Positions 1 through 10,980 of a stretch of 64,000 nucleotides of DNA are shown here, in pieces (within the stretch, counting starts at the first letter, position 1; each line of letters starts with the position of its first letter). The notes under the pieces are model-generated. The model made no database searches and was not told where the DNA came from. It saw nothing but the letters and a program-made list of their open reading frames with translations. The DNA comes from Ryuthela nishihirai (taxonomy: Eukaryota; Arthropoda; Arachnida; Araneae; Heptathelidae): positions 5,453,156-5,517,155 of the forward strand of contig JAWZYU010000027.1 in NCBI GenBank assembly GCA_038380435.1, read 5' to 3'. The translations under genes and the position numbers were made by a program.

Positions 1-521
1 ATTTTAATCTCCAGACGTGTCTCTACTGAGCTGCAGCTGTTGCATTTGGCAACTCAGGGCCAATTCTAGCAAGGTCCTGTTTGATATTGTCTGTCCATCG
101 CATCATAGATCTCCCCGCCTTTTCTGATACCCTTAGGTACACTGTTTATAATCCTCTTTGCCAATCTGTAGCTATGCATACGGGCAAAATGGCCAAACTA
201 AAGCAGTCTCTCTCTCTGCACAATATGCTGCTCAAAAGAGGTTGATGACTCCTTTTTCTAACCTCATCATTACCTACAAAGTCAAACCACCTAATGTCCA
301 AGATACTGCGTAATCATTTAGAATCCAAGGCATTTGTTATCCTGCTTGCAAAGGGTCCATGTTTCACTACCATAACTAACCTTAGAAAAACCCAAACTAT
401 TATAAAGCCTAATTTTAGTCTTTACGTGTATACGCCTATTTTTCCATACTCTCCATAGATTCTTAAAAGTCCCAGCGGCAATCCCTATTCTTCTATTTAT
501 CTCATGCAGCACATCACCAGT
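1..521 (-). pseudogene. RTE-type LINE, 3' (reverse transcriptase C-terminal) fragment
   Basis: Minus-strand sequence matches the C-terminal end of the intact RTE at 49,924-53,094. The frame near 318-520 keeps the segment between the RT core and the C-terminus (motifs like EINRRIG, GTFKNLWRVW and SYGSETWTLCKQD), and 1-315 matches the last ~100 codons with many changes. It is cut by the window edge on the 3' side and stops matching at about 521, inside the part corresponding to the HEINRR motif. It is a dead, 5'-truncated copy. It lies in opposite orientation to copy A, 200 bases away, and the 522-727 spacer shows no clear gene. Confidence 0.85.
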
Positions 522-1272
522 ACAGTACAGCACTTTTATTATCATTCTCCATTTCAAGCATTTCTTTACTATAAAATCTTTACTAATTTCGAAGTGCTCA
601 ACATGAAAATGACAATTAAATTTGTCGATTGGCTCTTGTTTAGGAGAGACAGAAATGGTCATGTATAAACGACTCAGTCCGCATTGAGTACATAGGCAAC
701 CATTTCGCAACGCTTATTTCAAATGGTCTGTAAATGGTAGTTAGGTAGTCACTGGAAGGAGAGCTATACACCAATCCCCTGTGATGATTCAAAGACACGG
801 CCAGGCCTAGCACCTAATGTCCGACCCCGCCTTCTCCTGGTGCACGCCGTTAATACCTTTCAAAAGAGATATTCTCTTTTGGAAGTAAACGGAAAAGGAG
901 AGCTGCCGGATTAGTGTGATATACTGATGTAGACAATTATGGTTAATTTTCTTCCTTTTCTACCCTGCTGAGGATTGGTCAGCCACACAGGGTTCTGGTG
1001 CTGACCATATAAACCTACTGGACTGGACTGAAATAAGGCTCTGAGCTTGATTATGGATCCTGATTTTGGTGCATTGATGGGCTTCTGTGGAGGGAAAATC
1101 TTTTGCTGTGTTTTCTGTTGGTTTGTGGGTTGACAGCCCCAAGTGAATAGATTCACAGGATATGTTTATCAGCTGGTGGATAATCCTGAGCAGAGGTCAT
1201 CGCAGGCACCTGAACACTTTGCTTCTACTGGCATCGTCAAAATTCTACATTGGAGGAAGTCTTCCAGTGTAG

Positions 1273-4264
1273 ATGGCTTCAGCCTTTAGTGGTGGGGGAA
1301 CGGGTCTTTGCCCCATGTCTGCGATTAGGGGGCTGTTTGATATTGTTGGCATTCCCTCTCTCAATAAACATAGTTTCTTTAAACATCCCACTAACCATTT
1401 TCTCTCCATAGGTAGTTGGAATGTGAGGACTCTGCACAGAGCTTTTCCTCTTGATGTCCTCAAACAAAAATTCCACCATTATAATTTAGATATTCACAGC
1501 ATGCAAGAGACCAGATGGATAGATAAAGGTCAGATTCTTAAAAATAATCTTAAATTTCTTTTTTCAGGGAGGAACGATAATAAACATCATCAAGGCGTGG
1601 GTCTGCTTCTCAGCAGACATGCTAGTGATGCTCTTCTAGGATATGAGTGCATTAATGAAAGGTTACTTAGAGAAAAATTTCAGACAAGCGTTAAAGACTT
1701 GAATGTTATCTGCTGTTATGCCCCCACTGAGGATACCGATGAGGATGAGAAGGATAGGTTTTACGGACAACTTCAGGATATTTTGATTTCTATCAAGAAA
1801 GGAGATATTACCCTTTTTCTAGGTGACTTCAATACCAAAGTTGGTACTGACTCTGACCTTTGGGGAGTAGTGATAGATCCTTTTGGTATTCGTAGCTGCA
1901 ATGGCAATGGACAACGTCTCCTATAGGTAAGTAAACTCAATGGATTCAGAATAACTAACACATATTACATACATCGCGACATACAAAAGTACACATGTGT
2001 TTCACCCGATGGGCTGCATAAGAATATGATTGATTATATATTAATTAACAGGAAATGGGCTAGTTCTGTTAGGAATACCAGGGCAAATAGGGGAGCTGAA
2101 ATTTGATCTGACCATTACCTTGTTAAAGGTGTCTTGCAACTTAAAGAGTGTTGTGCTAAAGTTAAAAAATTTACCTTTAATACTGAAGCTCTGAAAGACC
2201 CAGTTATACCTAAAGCTTACCATGATAGGTTACTTAGTAATTATAACAGTCATGGTTTGCTTTCTACTGAAGTTGAAGGACAATGGGACGATTTTAAACA
2301 CGCTTTTTTGGAAACTAACAGTACCCTTTTAGGAAAAAAAGGAGCAGAGAAGGCAAAATTATTTGAGTGATAAGGCATTGAGCTTATTTCAGAAAGAAAG
2401 AATTGCAGGAATGTCCTTAATCAATACCCTACTAGTCCTAATAGAAAGCATTACAGAGAGCTTAATAAACGTGTAAAGGATCGGTTAGCTGCTGATAAGA
2501 GTCTTTGGCTTGGCTGACAAAGCAGAGGAAGCAGTTAGACAGCACAACAGCAGAGAACTGTACCAGATAGTTAATGCTGTGTGTGGTAGAAAACGGACAG
2601 GTATACAGGGATTGAAGGATAAACAAGGTAAGGTTATAGAGGGTGAGGATGTCATGGCTAGGTGGGCTGAGCATTTCAGTAATATTCTAAACAATGGGGT
2701 TAGTTCTACTCCCATTGTTTACAATGATGATAGATGCATTGGTGGCTTTAATGTTGGCCCTATAACGCAATCTGAAGTTATTTTGGCTGTTTCTAAACTT
2801 AAACTTCATAAATCCCCAATGTTAGGTGAAAGTACTACGGAAATGCTTAGAGCTGGGAATGTTTCAGTTACCACTTGGTTGACTGAAATTTTGAAAATCT
2901 TTTATGATAAAGGCATTTTTCCTAAGGATTTTACCAGAGCTATTATTATCCCTATTTTCAAAAAAGGTGATCGCAGTTCTTGTGATAATTATAGGAGTAT
3001 CAGCCTACTCTCTGTTCTAGGGAAAGTTCTTTGCATGACTGTGCTTAATAGAATTAAGAATCTGGTTGACAGGCAATTGCGTGATGTGCAATGTGGATTC
3101 AGAAGTGGTAGGGGATGTGTGGATCAGATATTTTCACTTAGGCAGATTCCTGAGAAATTTTTAGAGTTTCCGAAACATTTAGTTGCTAGTTTTGTTGATT
3201 TCAAAAAGGCTTTCGACTGTGTTGTTCGTCATAATTTGTGGTTGATCGTGAGATTATATGGTATACCAGACAAGTTAGTTAACATAATGAAGGCTCTCTA
3301 TTATAACACTGAGTCGTGTGTGAGAGTTGGTTAAGTCTTGTAGCAATTAGTTTAACATTACTTCTGATGCTTGACAATGGTGCATTTTGTCTCCTTTTCG
3401 ATTTAGTTTGGTTATTGATTATGCTATGCGAAATTCACTTCAAGGGAAAGATTTTGGCTTTAAACGGACTGGAGATACGAAAATTTCTGATTTAGATTAT
3501 GCTGATGATTTAGCCCTTTCGGCAAATGATGTTGATGAGATGAACTCTTTCATTCGAGCTGTTGATGAAACTGGTAGTAGAGTAGGTTTGGTTATAAACA
3601 GAGAGAAAACTAAAGTGCTGAAAATTGGTCAGACTGGCTGTGATTCAGTTAATCTGAATGGTTGCAATCTTGAACAGGTGTCACAGTTTAATTATCTTGG
3701 GAGCTATGTAACAGATGATGGTGATGTGCGGCATGAGATTAACAGACGAATAGAGATTGCTGCCGGGACTTTTAAGAATCTATGGAGAGTGTGGAGAAAT
3801 AGGTGTATGCACATAAAGATTAAAAGTAGACTTATAATAGTTTGGTTCTATCTAGGGTTAGTTATGGTAGTGAAACCTGGACGCTTTGTAAACAAGATAA
3901 CAGGAAACTAGATGCTTTTGATTCTAGATGCTTACGCAGCATCTTGGGGATTAGGTGGTTCAAATTTGTAACGAATGATGAGGTTAGGCAAAGGAGTCGG
4001 CAACCTCCTTTATGCAGCATATTGTGCAGAAAGAGACTCCATTGGTTTGAATATGTCCGTTTGGATAATTATAGATTTGCGAATAGGGTTATGAACAGTG
4101 TGTCTGAAGGTTTCATAAAGAGGGGGAGATCAAGGATGCGGTGGGCAGACAATGTTAAACAGAACATTATTAGAATTGGTGTGCAGTGGCCAGATGCGGC
4201 AAATGTAGCTCTGGAAAGACTTGCTTGGAGATCTAAATTGCACAGTCTGGTTGTACCTCCGTAG
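1273..4264 (+). pseudogene. RTE endonuclease/reverse transcriptase, broken (copy A)
   Basis: This would encode the single RTE protein: an APE-type endonuclease that nicks target DNA, then a reverse transcriptase. The ATG at 1273 starts MASAFSGGG, and the same start context is seen in copy C. Endonuclease motifs visible include SWNVRTL, MQETRW, CCYAPTED and GDFNTKVG. Lesions: a Gln codon has become TAG at 1924-1926, the Gly before the catalytic SDH has become TGA near 2105, and there are frameshifts near 2370, 2500, 3330 and 3840-3900. RT segments remain at 2510-3334 (motif A FVDFKKAFD) and 3387-3911 (LDYADDLALSAND), with the conserved C-terminal region to 4264. Such genes are commonly mislabelled craniofacial development protein 2. 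It is not a host gene. Confidence 0.9.
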
Positions 4265-4276
4265 CCCATGGCTGCT

Positions 4277-4277
<1 letters not shown>

Positions 4278-4308
<31 letters not shown>
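4278..4308 (+). repeat. GAT microsatellite tail of RTE copy A
   Basis: About ten GAT units directly follow the RTE stop codon and a short linker ending GCTGCTT. The same tail occurs at copy D in inverse orientation. It marks the 3' end used in target-primed reverse transcription. A His-rich frame on the other strand here is only this repeat. Confidence 0.85.
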
Positions 4309-4477
4309 TATTTTAAACTCCAGATTGCAACATATTGCGTTGTATTGCATCAGCCCGCCATTGCACACAACCCCCGGAGGTATTGCATCATTTTCTGATG
4401 CTGTGTTACTGACTCAATTTACTCCTGAGTCATAGTACAACACAAGTGATCCTTGCAGTTTTAATCCAGTAGTAGGG

Positions 4478-6068
4478 TTGCCTGGTAACTGTGTTAATAG
4501 TGCAGATACGTTTTGTTACATTTCCGGGGAAGTGACGTTTGCAAAGCAGAAAATGGCCATCACTAAAATAGTGAAAGTGGCCTATGAGTTTTATTTTGGA
4601 TGCAAGATCGGGGACCAAGACAAGGCCTTGGCCCCACACATATGCTGCAGTACGTGTGCAAGAAATTTTCCGAAGTAGCTGAAAGGCACAAAAGTGGCGA
4701 TGCCATTTGTTTTTCCTATGGTTTGGAGAGAGCCAAGCAATCACGAAAATGACTGCTACTTCTGCATGGTTCCACTTGTTTTTGGAGGCATCGCAAAGAA
4801 AAAGTAGTGGAATATAGCGTACCCGAATATACAATCTGCTCTCCGACCAGTTCCACACGTTGACGGCCTTCCTGTTCCCGAACCTAATAAAGAATTGTCT
4901 ATCGATTCAGACGATGAGGAGGAAGGCGAATGGCGTCGGGTTCTCCGCAGTTTTTGGTTCTAATGATGATTCATATGTCTGCCATGGTGCGTCATTTACG
5001 CCACACATTCTCACCGAAGAAGAAAGGAACGATCTCGTTCACGATCTGGAGCTCTCCAAGGTCAAAGCAGAGTTACTTGGATCAAGACTTAATGGAATCT
5101 TCTCAAGGAAAATGTCCGAATGACTTCGTTTCGGTCTTGTGATGAGTAGTTTGCGCCTTACTTCAGAAAGGAAGATGACCTTGTGTTCTGCTCCAATGTA
5201 GATGGCCTGATGAATGCCGTCGGAATCAAACATGACCCTCAAAAATGGCGACTATTCATAGACTCATAGAAATTGAGTCTCAAGGCGGTGTTGCTGCATA
5301 ATGGAAATCGTCTTCCAACCATTCCGGTCGGACACGCTGTCTACATGAAAGAAACCTAGAACACCTAAAACAGCTGTTGAACTGTCTTCAATACAGCAAG
5401 TATGGTTGACATCTCTGTGACTTAAGGGTAGTGGCTCTGTTGATGGGTCTGCCGCTGGGATATCGGAAGTATTCTTATGTGAATGGGATAGCCAAGCAAA
5501 GACTTTGCACTATGTGACGATAAACTGGCTCAGAGGAAATCTCTGAAGGTCGGAGAGAAGAATGTGGAACACCCTGCACTGACAGAAACACACAAAATTC
5601 TGCTACCGTCCCTACAAATCAAATTCGGTATGATGAAAAACTTCGTAAAAGCCATGGTGGGTTCTCAGATCCATGACTATTTAGAGACCAGATGTTCGAC
5701 AACCTTCTTCAGGGTGACGAGAAAATGGCTTGGGACGCGTTTCGTCTGCTGTCAGTTAAATTCCTCGGGAATATTCATGCAGACAACTAAAAGAACCTGG
5801 TTAAAAACATGTTGTCTCTGTATCACAAGCTTGGTTACAACGCCTTAAAGATCCACTTTCTCCATTCCCACTTATATTTCTTCCCCGATAATTGCGGCAT
5901 GGTTAGTGATGAGCACGGTGAATGACAATGGAGAATACATTACAACAATGGAGAAACGATACCAGGGAAACTGGTCCACTTCAATGTTGACTGACTAGTA
6001 TTGGACGCTCGCCAGAGATGATCCTGAGCAGCTGCACAAGCGATGGGCAAAGCGACGTCGGAAGTAGA
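4478..6068 (+). pseudogene. Broken copy of a multi-copy arthropod gene of unknown function
   Basis: From recalled family patterns, this matches a repeat-like family found in many arthropod genomes. Visible in order: an N-terminal Cys-rich part (TFCYISGEVTF, FYFGCKIGDQDK, APHICCSTCARN), then a VFPMVWREP..DCYFC segment around 4700-4770, ELLGSRL near 5075, MKNFVKAM near 5635-5660, and a C-terminal part with FFPDN..MVSDEHGE at 5876-5925 followed by MEKRYQGNWSTSML in another frame. Several frameshifts and in-frame stops break it, and no frame exceeds about 95 codons. No intron-like gap is obvious. The molecular function of the family is unknown to me. Confidence 0.65.
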
Positions 6069-6749
6069 AGCGGAGTTTTACAGATACATGCAATACGTAC
6101 ATATTATTCTATTATATAAGAAACTATTGCGTATTTCTCAGAAATCGTAGCCAATTTTGCATTTTCATTGTCATATTCGTGTCCAGCACTTTGAAATCTT
6201 TATGAAATGGTTACTTTTATCTCAGAGGCATGATTTTTTATGAAAATTTGTTGCCCAGTGTTATCGGTATATGTAAAATATAGTCATGCAGTAATAGAGA
6301 AGCAGAAGGGGATCTGGGAACAGTATGCCAAACTGTCAATGCTGCTTATTCGTTTGTGCGCGATTTTTTGGTGAATTAATATAGTAAATATTGCTATTTA
6401 GTTCTGCTTTCTTATTTTAGAGGGGGTCGAAGTGGTTTGTTCGCGATTTGTGGTAGGTTGTGTTTGTAATATTTCGTCATTTTGCTTTGATATCTTTTTC
6501 AAGTATGAGGTAGACTGATCGAAAAGTGCCGCCATTAAATGAGTGGTTGTGCGTGACTGCAAAGTGCCTCGAAAAAAGTCCGTTAGCCACCATTGGTGGC
6601 GGTTGATTTTGAATTGTGCTGTGTGTCTAATTTGATAGTAAAGTAATTAAAGTCAGTTTTTATCTTTAAATTTACTTTAAAGTGATTATGTCTTCAGTTT
6701 CAATAGTTTATTAAGCATTTTTGAAGTGAGCAAAGTATATTAAGCTATT
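6069..6749. other. No gene seen; possible 5' leader of the following LINE ORF1
   Basis: AT-rich sequence. The stretch after about 6420, with GC-richer patches and stops in all frames, leads directly into the ORF1-like region and may be its untranslated leader. Nothing else is recognised. Confidence 0.4.
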
Positions 6750-6758
6750 TTGCACGGA

Positions 6759-8084
6759 ATGAAATCTTATAAAATGACCAACGGAACGAGAAAAAAGAAA
6801 TCTTCACCGACTAATATGAAAATAAGAGTTAAAAAGTCCAAAATGTATCAGCATACAAATAAACGTAATAAAGAACCCAAAGAAATTTCCATTTTAGAGG
6901 AGGACTTGATGGTTTCGACTGACTGTGTTGTCACCAACAAAGTCAATAGAAGACAACTCATAACCAAAGAACATTTCTACTACTGATCAAGAAAAACCAG
7001 AAAAGGAAAACTTACAGGTAAATTCTGACAAAAATAAAATACCTATAAATGAAAGCCATATCAGTAATGATAAAAACATTATGGAAGAAAATAATAACCT
7101 CAGTAATATCATAGTAAATAACAAAATAAATAACATTTCTGAAGATGAAAAAGATAATAAATATACACTTGTGACGTCCCTCGATACAGAAAACTTAAAG
7201 TTCAATGATAATAAAGACAGCATTAGTGATTATAGGAATTAAAGATGACATAAGTTCTCTTGATATTAGAAAAATGACTTCATTTTTTTATGGTTTATTG
7301 GGAGAGCATATCACTGGAAAAATTTATCTCGTTTGGACGTCTGCTTTATTTCCTAAAAACTCAACAAAGTAAAATTCTTCAACTCAATGACTTATTATCT
7401 ATACCAACAATAACTCAATTTCCCAAATTCATAAAATCTTCGTTAGAAGCAATCATTGGTGTACTTGTTAACATAAATGATGATGAGTTACTTGATACTT
7501 TATCCGATCAGAAGGTATTAAGTCTACGCAGAATGATTCATTTTGACAAACAAACTATTTCTAGAAAAGATTCTAACGGCGCAAGAACACATAAAGTAGT
7601 TCTTGAATTTGAGGGCTTGCCTCTTAATGTGTATATCAACTTTAACAGACATTATGTCAAAAGTTATACTCTACCCCCAAATCTATGTCTATGCTGTTAT
7701 AATTTCGGACATGCAGTTTCAACTTGTAAAGGGCGACAAACTTGTAAACGCTGTGGTGGTAAACATCACCACAGACAGTGTACGTCCAAGACTCTTAGAT
7801 GCCCAAACTGCTCAGGATCACATCCAGCGACATAGGCTGGTTGTATCATTCAAATAATAGCCTGTAAAGCAAGAGAAATTCAGTTAGCTGAAGGAATTAA
7901 CTGGAAACAAGCTTTTATTAAAGCAAAAACTAACATAAACCTTCTTAAAGGCTTTAGAAATACTGAAACTTTTGTCCCCAATGACGATCAAACTGCTTGC
8001 TTGTCAGATCACCGGTTGAATATTATTGCTACCAGGAGTCCACCCGGTAGCAAACTCATTCAGAAACTTTTAATGAGTAATTAA
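6759..8084 (+). pseudogene. LINE ORF1 (gag-like, three zinc knuckles), frameshifted
   Basis: Encodes the nucleic-acid-binding ORF1 protein of a Jockey/I-like non-LTR retrotransposon. The N-terminal third (from ATG 6759) is Lys-rich. The middle (7000-7240, another frame) is Asn/Asp/Lys-rich. From 7290 a frame runs into a knuckle cluster: CLCCYNFGHAVSTC (CX2CX4HX4C), CKRCGGKHHHRQC (CX2CX3HX4C), and CPNCSGSHPAT with a final Cys six positions past the His, now interrupted by TAG. Downstream, KAREIQLAEG continues the usual ORF1 tail, and the frame ends at 8084. At least two frameshifts are needed. No ORF2 follows: the sequence runs into the inverted repeat at 8137. It is either a truncated LINE or an orphan gag-like gene. 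Confidence 0.75.
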
Positions 8085-8136
8085 TTAAAATTTTTTTTCA
8101 TATATATTTTTTATGTAATTTTATATATATATATAA

Positions 8137-8636
8137 ATATCTGTAATCAATGTAAAAAAAAACATCATTGTGAAATGTGTAAATACATTTGTATACCAAT
8201 GGAAATCATTACTTGTGTAAAAAATTTTGTGAAACCTATGCATTGTCATTTTATCTCCAAATACTTTGATAACAGTAAAAAAATTTTAAAATGAATATAT
8301 GTGTGTGTCTGAATTTATGAGTCGAGTCTGATCTTTAACAAGTGGGGAAGTACACAATGTTGTCGCGACTTCTCACGTGACCTCCCGTGACGCTCCCGGA
8401 GTGCATGCGTATGAGTCATATACCACAGGTTACAACGTGCTTAGGAAATCAGTTTACTAACGCTCGGTGAGAAGTCTATTTCTGGATTACACTTATAATA
8501 AAAGATCGGTAATTCTCTTAATTTTCATGGTTTATCAAACATTACTTATAATTTCACGATGTAGAGACATTCTCAAGTATTAAGAAGTGATGAAAACATA
8601 AGATTTCCTTTCAAAGTTGTCGGGAGATGCTTGCTT
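8137..8636 (+). repeat. Left arm of a ~500-bp inverted repeat
   Basis: Matches the reverse complement of 10,336-10,838 almost base for base, from ATATCTGTAATCA at the outer end to CGGGAGA.GCTT at the inner end. It includes the conspicuous GC-rich block with GTCGCGACTTCTCACGTGACC. The outer part holds a broken copy of the Cys-rich frame described at 10,753-10,950. The arms could be the TIRs of a ~2.7-kb element or an inverted duplication. Confidence 0.85.
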
Positions 8637-8980
8637 CGAAATGGCGGATGGAATCATAACTTGAAGCCTTTGCTGAGAGCGCTACCTAGCGGAATTTTTG
8701 AGTACTATTAAGCACATGTGCGGATCCCTCACTAGTGCTTTCCCCTTATGACATCACAGACAACGCTCCTATATAAATGTTCAGAACTGACCAAGTCCCT
8801 TTTTAATATTCATAATATTTCATAATTAATTAAAAGCCACCCCCCACTTCCGGTAGGCATGGTCATGAAAGCACCTGGTGGAGACCGGTATACGTACTTA
8901 ATACTACTCAAAAATCCCGCTAGGTGGCGCTCTCAGAAAAGGCCTCAAGTTATCATTCCATCCACCATTTCAAATCCCAG
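8637..8980. mobile_element. MITE-like foldback element
   Basis: About 75 bases at 8640-8712 are inversely repeated at 8898-8978 (both ends read GATGGAAT.ATAACTTGA on opposite strands, and both contain CACCTAGCGG-like cores). They enclose about 190 bases with no coding potential. It sits just inside the left arm of the larger inverted repeat and has no counterpart next to the right arm, so it is probably a separate insertion. Clear target-site duplications were not found. Confidence 0.6.
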
Positions 8981-9159
8981 CAAGGACTCGTAATAAAATC
9001 TAACTGTGGCGCCATCTAGTGTTTAATATATGTACTATTATTTACATTCGTATCATTTTTTTAAAAAATAGTTCCCATGAGAGGATTTGAACTCGCTATC
9101 TTCCGTTACACCAAGGATAGATATATGTTTAGAATGCTTATAGATGCCTGATATCGGGA

Positions 9160-9670
9160 TATTATTTTTATCTCAGTCATTACAAATCAGGTTTTTTAGA
9201 AAATTACCTATATTTCTTGATATTAAACAGCTGAAATTATTGAATTTCGTTTAATTATCATTTCATTCTATTTAATGTAGGAAAGCATATTATTTTTTAT
9301 CTCAGTCATTAAAAAATCGGTTCTTTTTTTTAGGAAATTATCTTTTACTTAACATTTGAAATAAGTGGTAAAATCGCTTAATTTCATTGAATTTAGGAAA
9401 AAACTATTTTCACCTCTGTAATTAAAAAAATTTCTTCTTTTAGGGAATTAAATGTATTTTTTTACTAAACCACTGAAATAAGGGTGAAATCGCCTAATTT
9501 TCGTTTCATTGCATTTAATGAAGGAAGACGTTATTTTCACCTCTGTAATTAAAAAAATAAAACTCATTTTTTTACGGAATTTTCTCTCTTTTTTTAAAAT
9601 TTAAATCACTTAAATTATATGATGAAATCCCCTTAATTTTCTATGGATTTAGGAAAAAACATTATTTTTA
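9160..9670 (+). repeat. Tandem array, ~125-bp unit, four degenerate copies
   Basis: The start of the unit (TATTTTTATCTCAGTCATTA or TATTTTCACCTCTGTAATTA) recurs near 9163, 9290, 9407, 9532 and partly 9661. Each is followed by a run of A, a T-rich block, GAAATTA, and then CTTAATTT near the end. AT-rich satellite-like DNA with no coding potential. Confidence 0.7.
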
Positions 9671-9730
9671 TTAAACATCATACTTTTTTTTCTCATGGAA
9701 ACATTCCATAGTAAAATAATTAAAAAAAAT

Positions 9731-9900
9731 ACTCCCTCAAGCAGCTGCTTGCCACAGATATCTTGACAAGGAGCCTGTCAGTTTATATACCATAGTAGGT
9801 CTGTGAGGATGGCAGGATCTCAGCAGAAAAACAACACGCCTCAAAACCCAGGTTCCTTAAATCAGTGGCCAGGTGTGCTAACCACTCAGCCATGGGACAA
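9731..9900 (-). mobile_element. tRNA-derived SINE, family 2
   Basis: The reverse strand begins CATGGCTGAGTGGTTAGCAC, an A-box-like sequence resembling a Ser/Leu-type tRNA head. It continues through a degenerate B box and ends in the family-specific 3' block GGCTCCTTG..CAAGCAGCTGCTTGAGGGAG. The same 3' block is at 25,474-25,522 and 43,690-43,735, and the last copy also has a related head. The acceptor stem does not pair, so it is not a tRNA gene. Confidence 0.6.
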
Positions 9901-10335
9901 CTAGTAAAACAATTATTAACTTGTAATTCGAATAACAGTGTGACATTCCATTTTTTTACTTACTCATAGGAAAGGTATATAAAATTCACCTATAGTCTAT
10001 TATATAATGTAGGGAAATTATCCTTTTCCCTTTATGTTATTACTGAAAAGTATTAATATTCAGTAAAATCTGCTCTAAAACATTTGATAAATTCCTTCAT
10101 TGCCAAATGGCTGATGCAATAATTTCGATTATTTCTCTGTAAAAATCTACCTAACAAAGTTTCCGTCTCTGCAAAGTAAATATTAGAATTTCATCCCGTG
10201 CTAATAAATTTCTCATAAACACAGCTTCCGGTGTATTTATTGAAGTCCTACCACTTTTGAGAGGTGATTGCTTTTAAAAAAAAAAACGTTGATTTCGAGG
10301 TGACTCATCAGTGTAGCTTAATGGCCTATGACTAA
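9901..10335. other. No feature recognised
   Basis: AT-rich spacer between the SINE and the right inverted-repeat arm. Stops occur in all frames and no repeat is shared with the rest of the window that I can see. Confidence 0.4.
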
Positions 10336-10838
10336 GCAAGAAAGCGTCTCCCGATAACTTTGAAGGAAATCTTATGTTTTCATCACTTCTTAATACTTGA
10401 GAATGTCTCTACATCGTGAAATTATAAGTAATGTTTGATAAACCATGAAAATTAAGAGAATTACCGATCTTTTATTATAAGTGTAATCCAGAAATAGACT
10501 TCTCACCGAGCGTTAGTAAACTGATTTCCTAAGCACGTTGTAACCTGTGGTATATGACTCATACGCATGCACTCCGGGAGCGTCACGGGAGGTCACGTGA
10601 GAAGTCGCGACAACATTGTTTACTTCCCCACTTGTTAAAGATCAAACTCGACTCATAAATTCAGACAACACACATATATTTCATTTCAAAATTTTTTATT
10701 GATATCAAAGTATTTGGAGATAAATGACAATGCATAGGTTTCATCTAATATTTTACACATGTAGTGATTTACACATTTCATGGCAAATGTATTTACACAT
10801 TTCACAATGATGCTTTTTTTTACCTTGATTACAGATAT
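10336..10838 (-). repeat. Right arm of the ~500-bp inverted repeat
   Basis: Reverse complement of 8137-8636. Its outer edge overlaps the Cys-rich frame at 10,753-10,950 and lies about 140 bases from the 3' end of pPolB gene 1, so this polymerase gene ends facing an inverted repeat, as does gene 2 further on. Confidence 0.85.
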
Positions 10839-10950
10839 ACTTTACAGCCTGCTTACCAAAAATGCAGGTTAACAGAAGAAATGGTTTAACATACAGCTGT
10901 CTACATATGGTGTACATGTGATATTTTTTACATATACAGGGGTTATACAA
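10753..10950 (-). CDS. Small Cys/His-rich open frame, unknown
   Basis: A short frame just downstream of pPolB gene 1, on the same strand. It ends with a cluster of Cys and His (KKKHHCEMCKYICHEMCKS). It has no ATG at its 5' end (the frame opens at TTG), and the first internal Met is about 12 codons in. The opposite inverted-repeat arm keeps a similar cluster with an extra Cys (CNQCKKKHHCEMC) but diverges afterwards. It could be a zinc-binding peptide, the tail of a lost gene, or chance. I do not recognise a family. Confidence 0.25.
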   Translation of the reverse strand: MYNPCICKKYHMYTICRQLYVKPFLLLTCIFGKQAVKYICNQGKKKHHCEMCKYICHEMCKSLHV

Positions 10951-10980
10951 AAAAAATATACATACATTCGGATGAAATCA

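Larger units (their letters stand above)
728..4308 (+). mobile_element. RTE-type non-LTR retrotransposon, copy A, near full length
   Basis: Plus-strand element with a 5' leader (about 728-1272), one long damaged reading frame (1273-4264) and a simple-repeat 3' tail of GAT units at 4278-4308, the 3' end style of RTE-clade LINEs. The 5' end begins CTGTAAATGGTAG, the same start as copy D (minus strand, near 53,548), so A is essentially full length. A weak candidate target-site duplication is TATTTCAAA before the element and TATTTTAAA after the tail, with one mismatch. Confidence 0.85.

Noticed and set aside
4069..4368. Poly-His protein
   Set aside because: Antisense frame through the GAT tail and C-terminus of RTE copy A.
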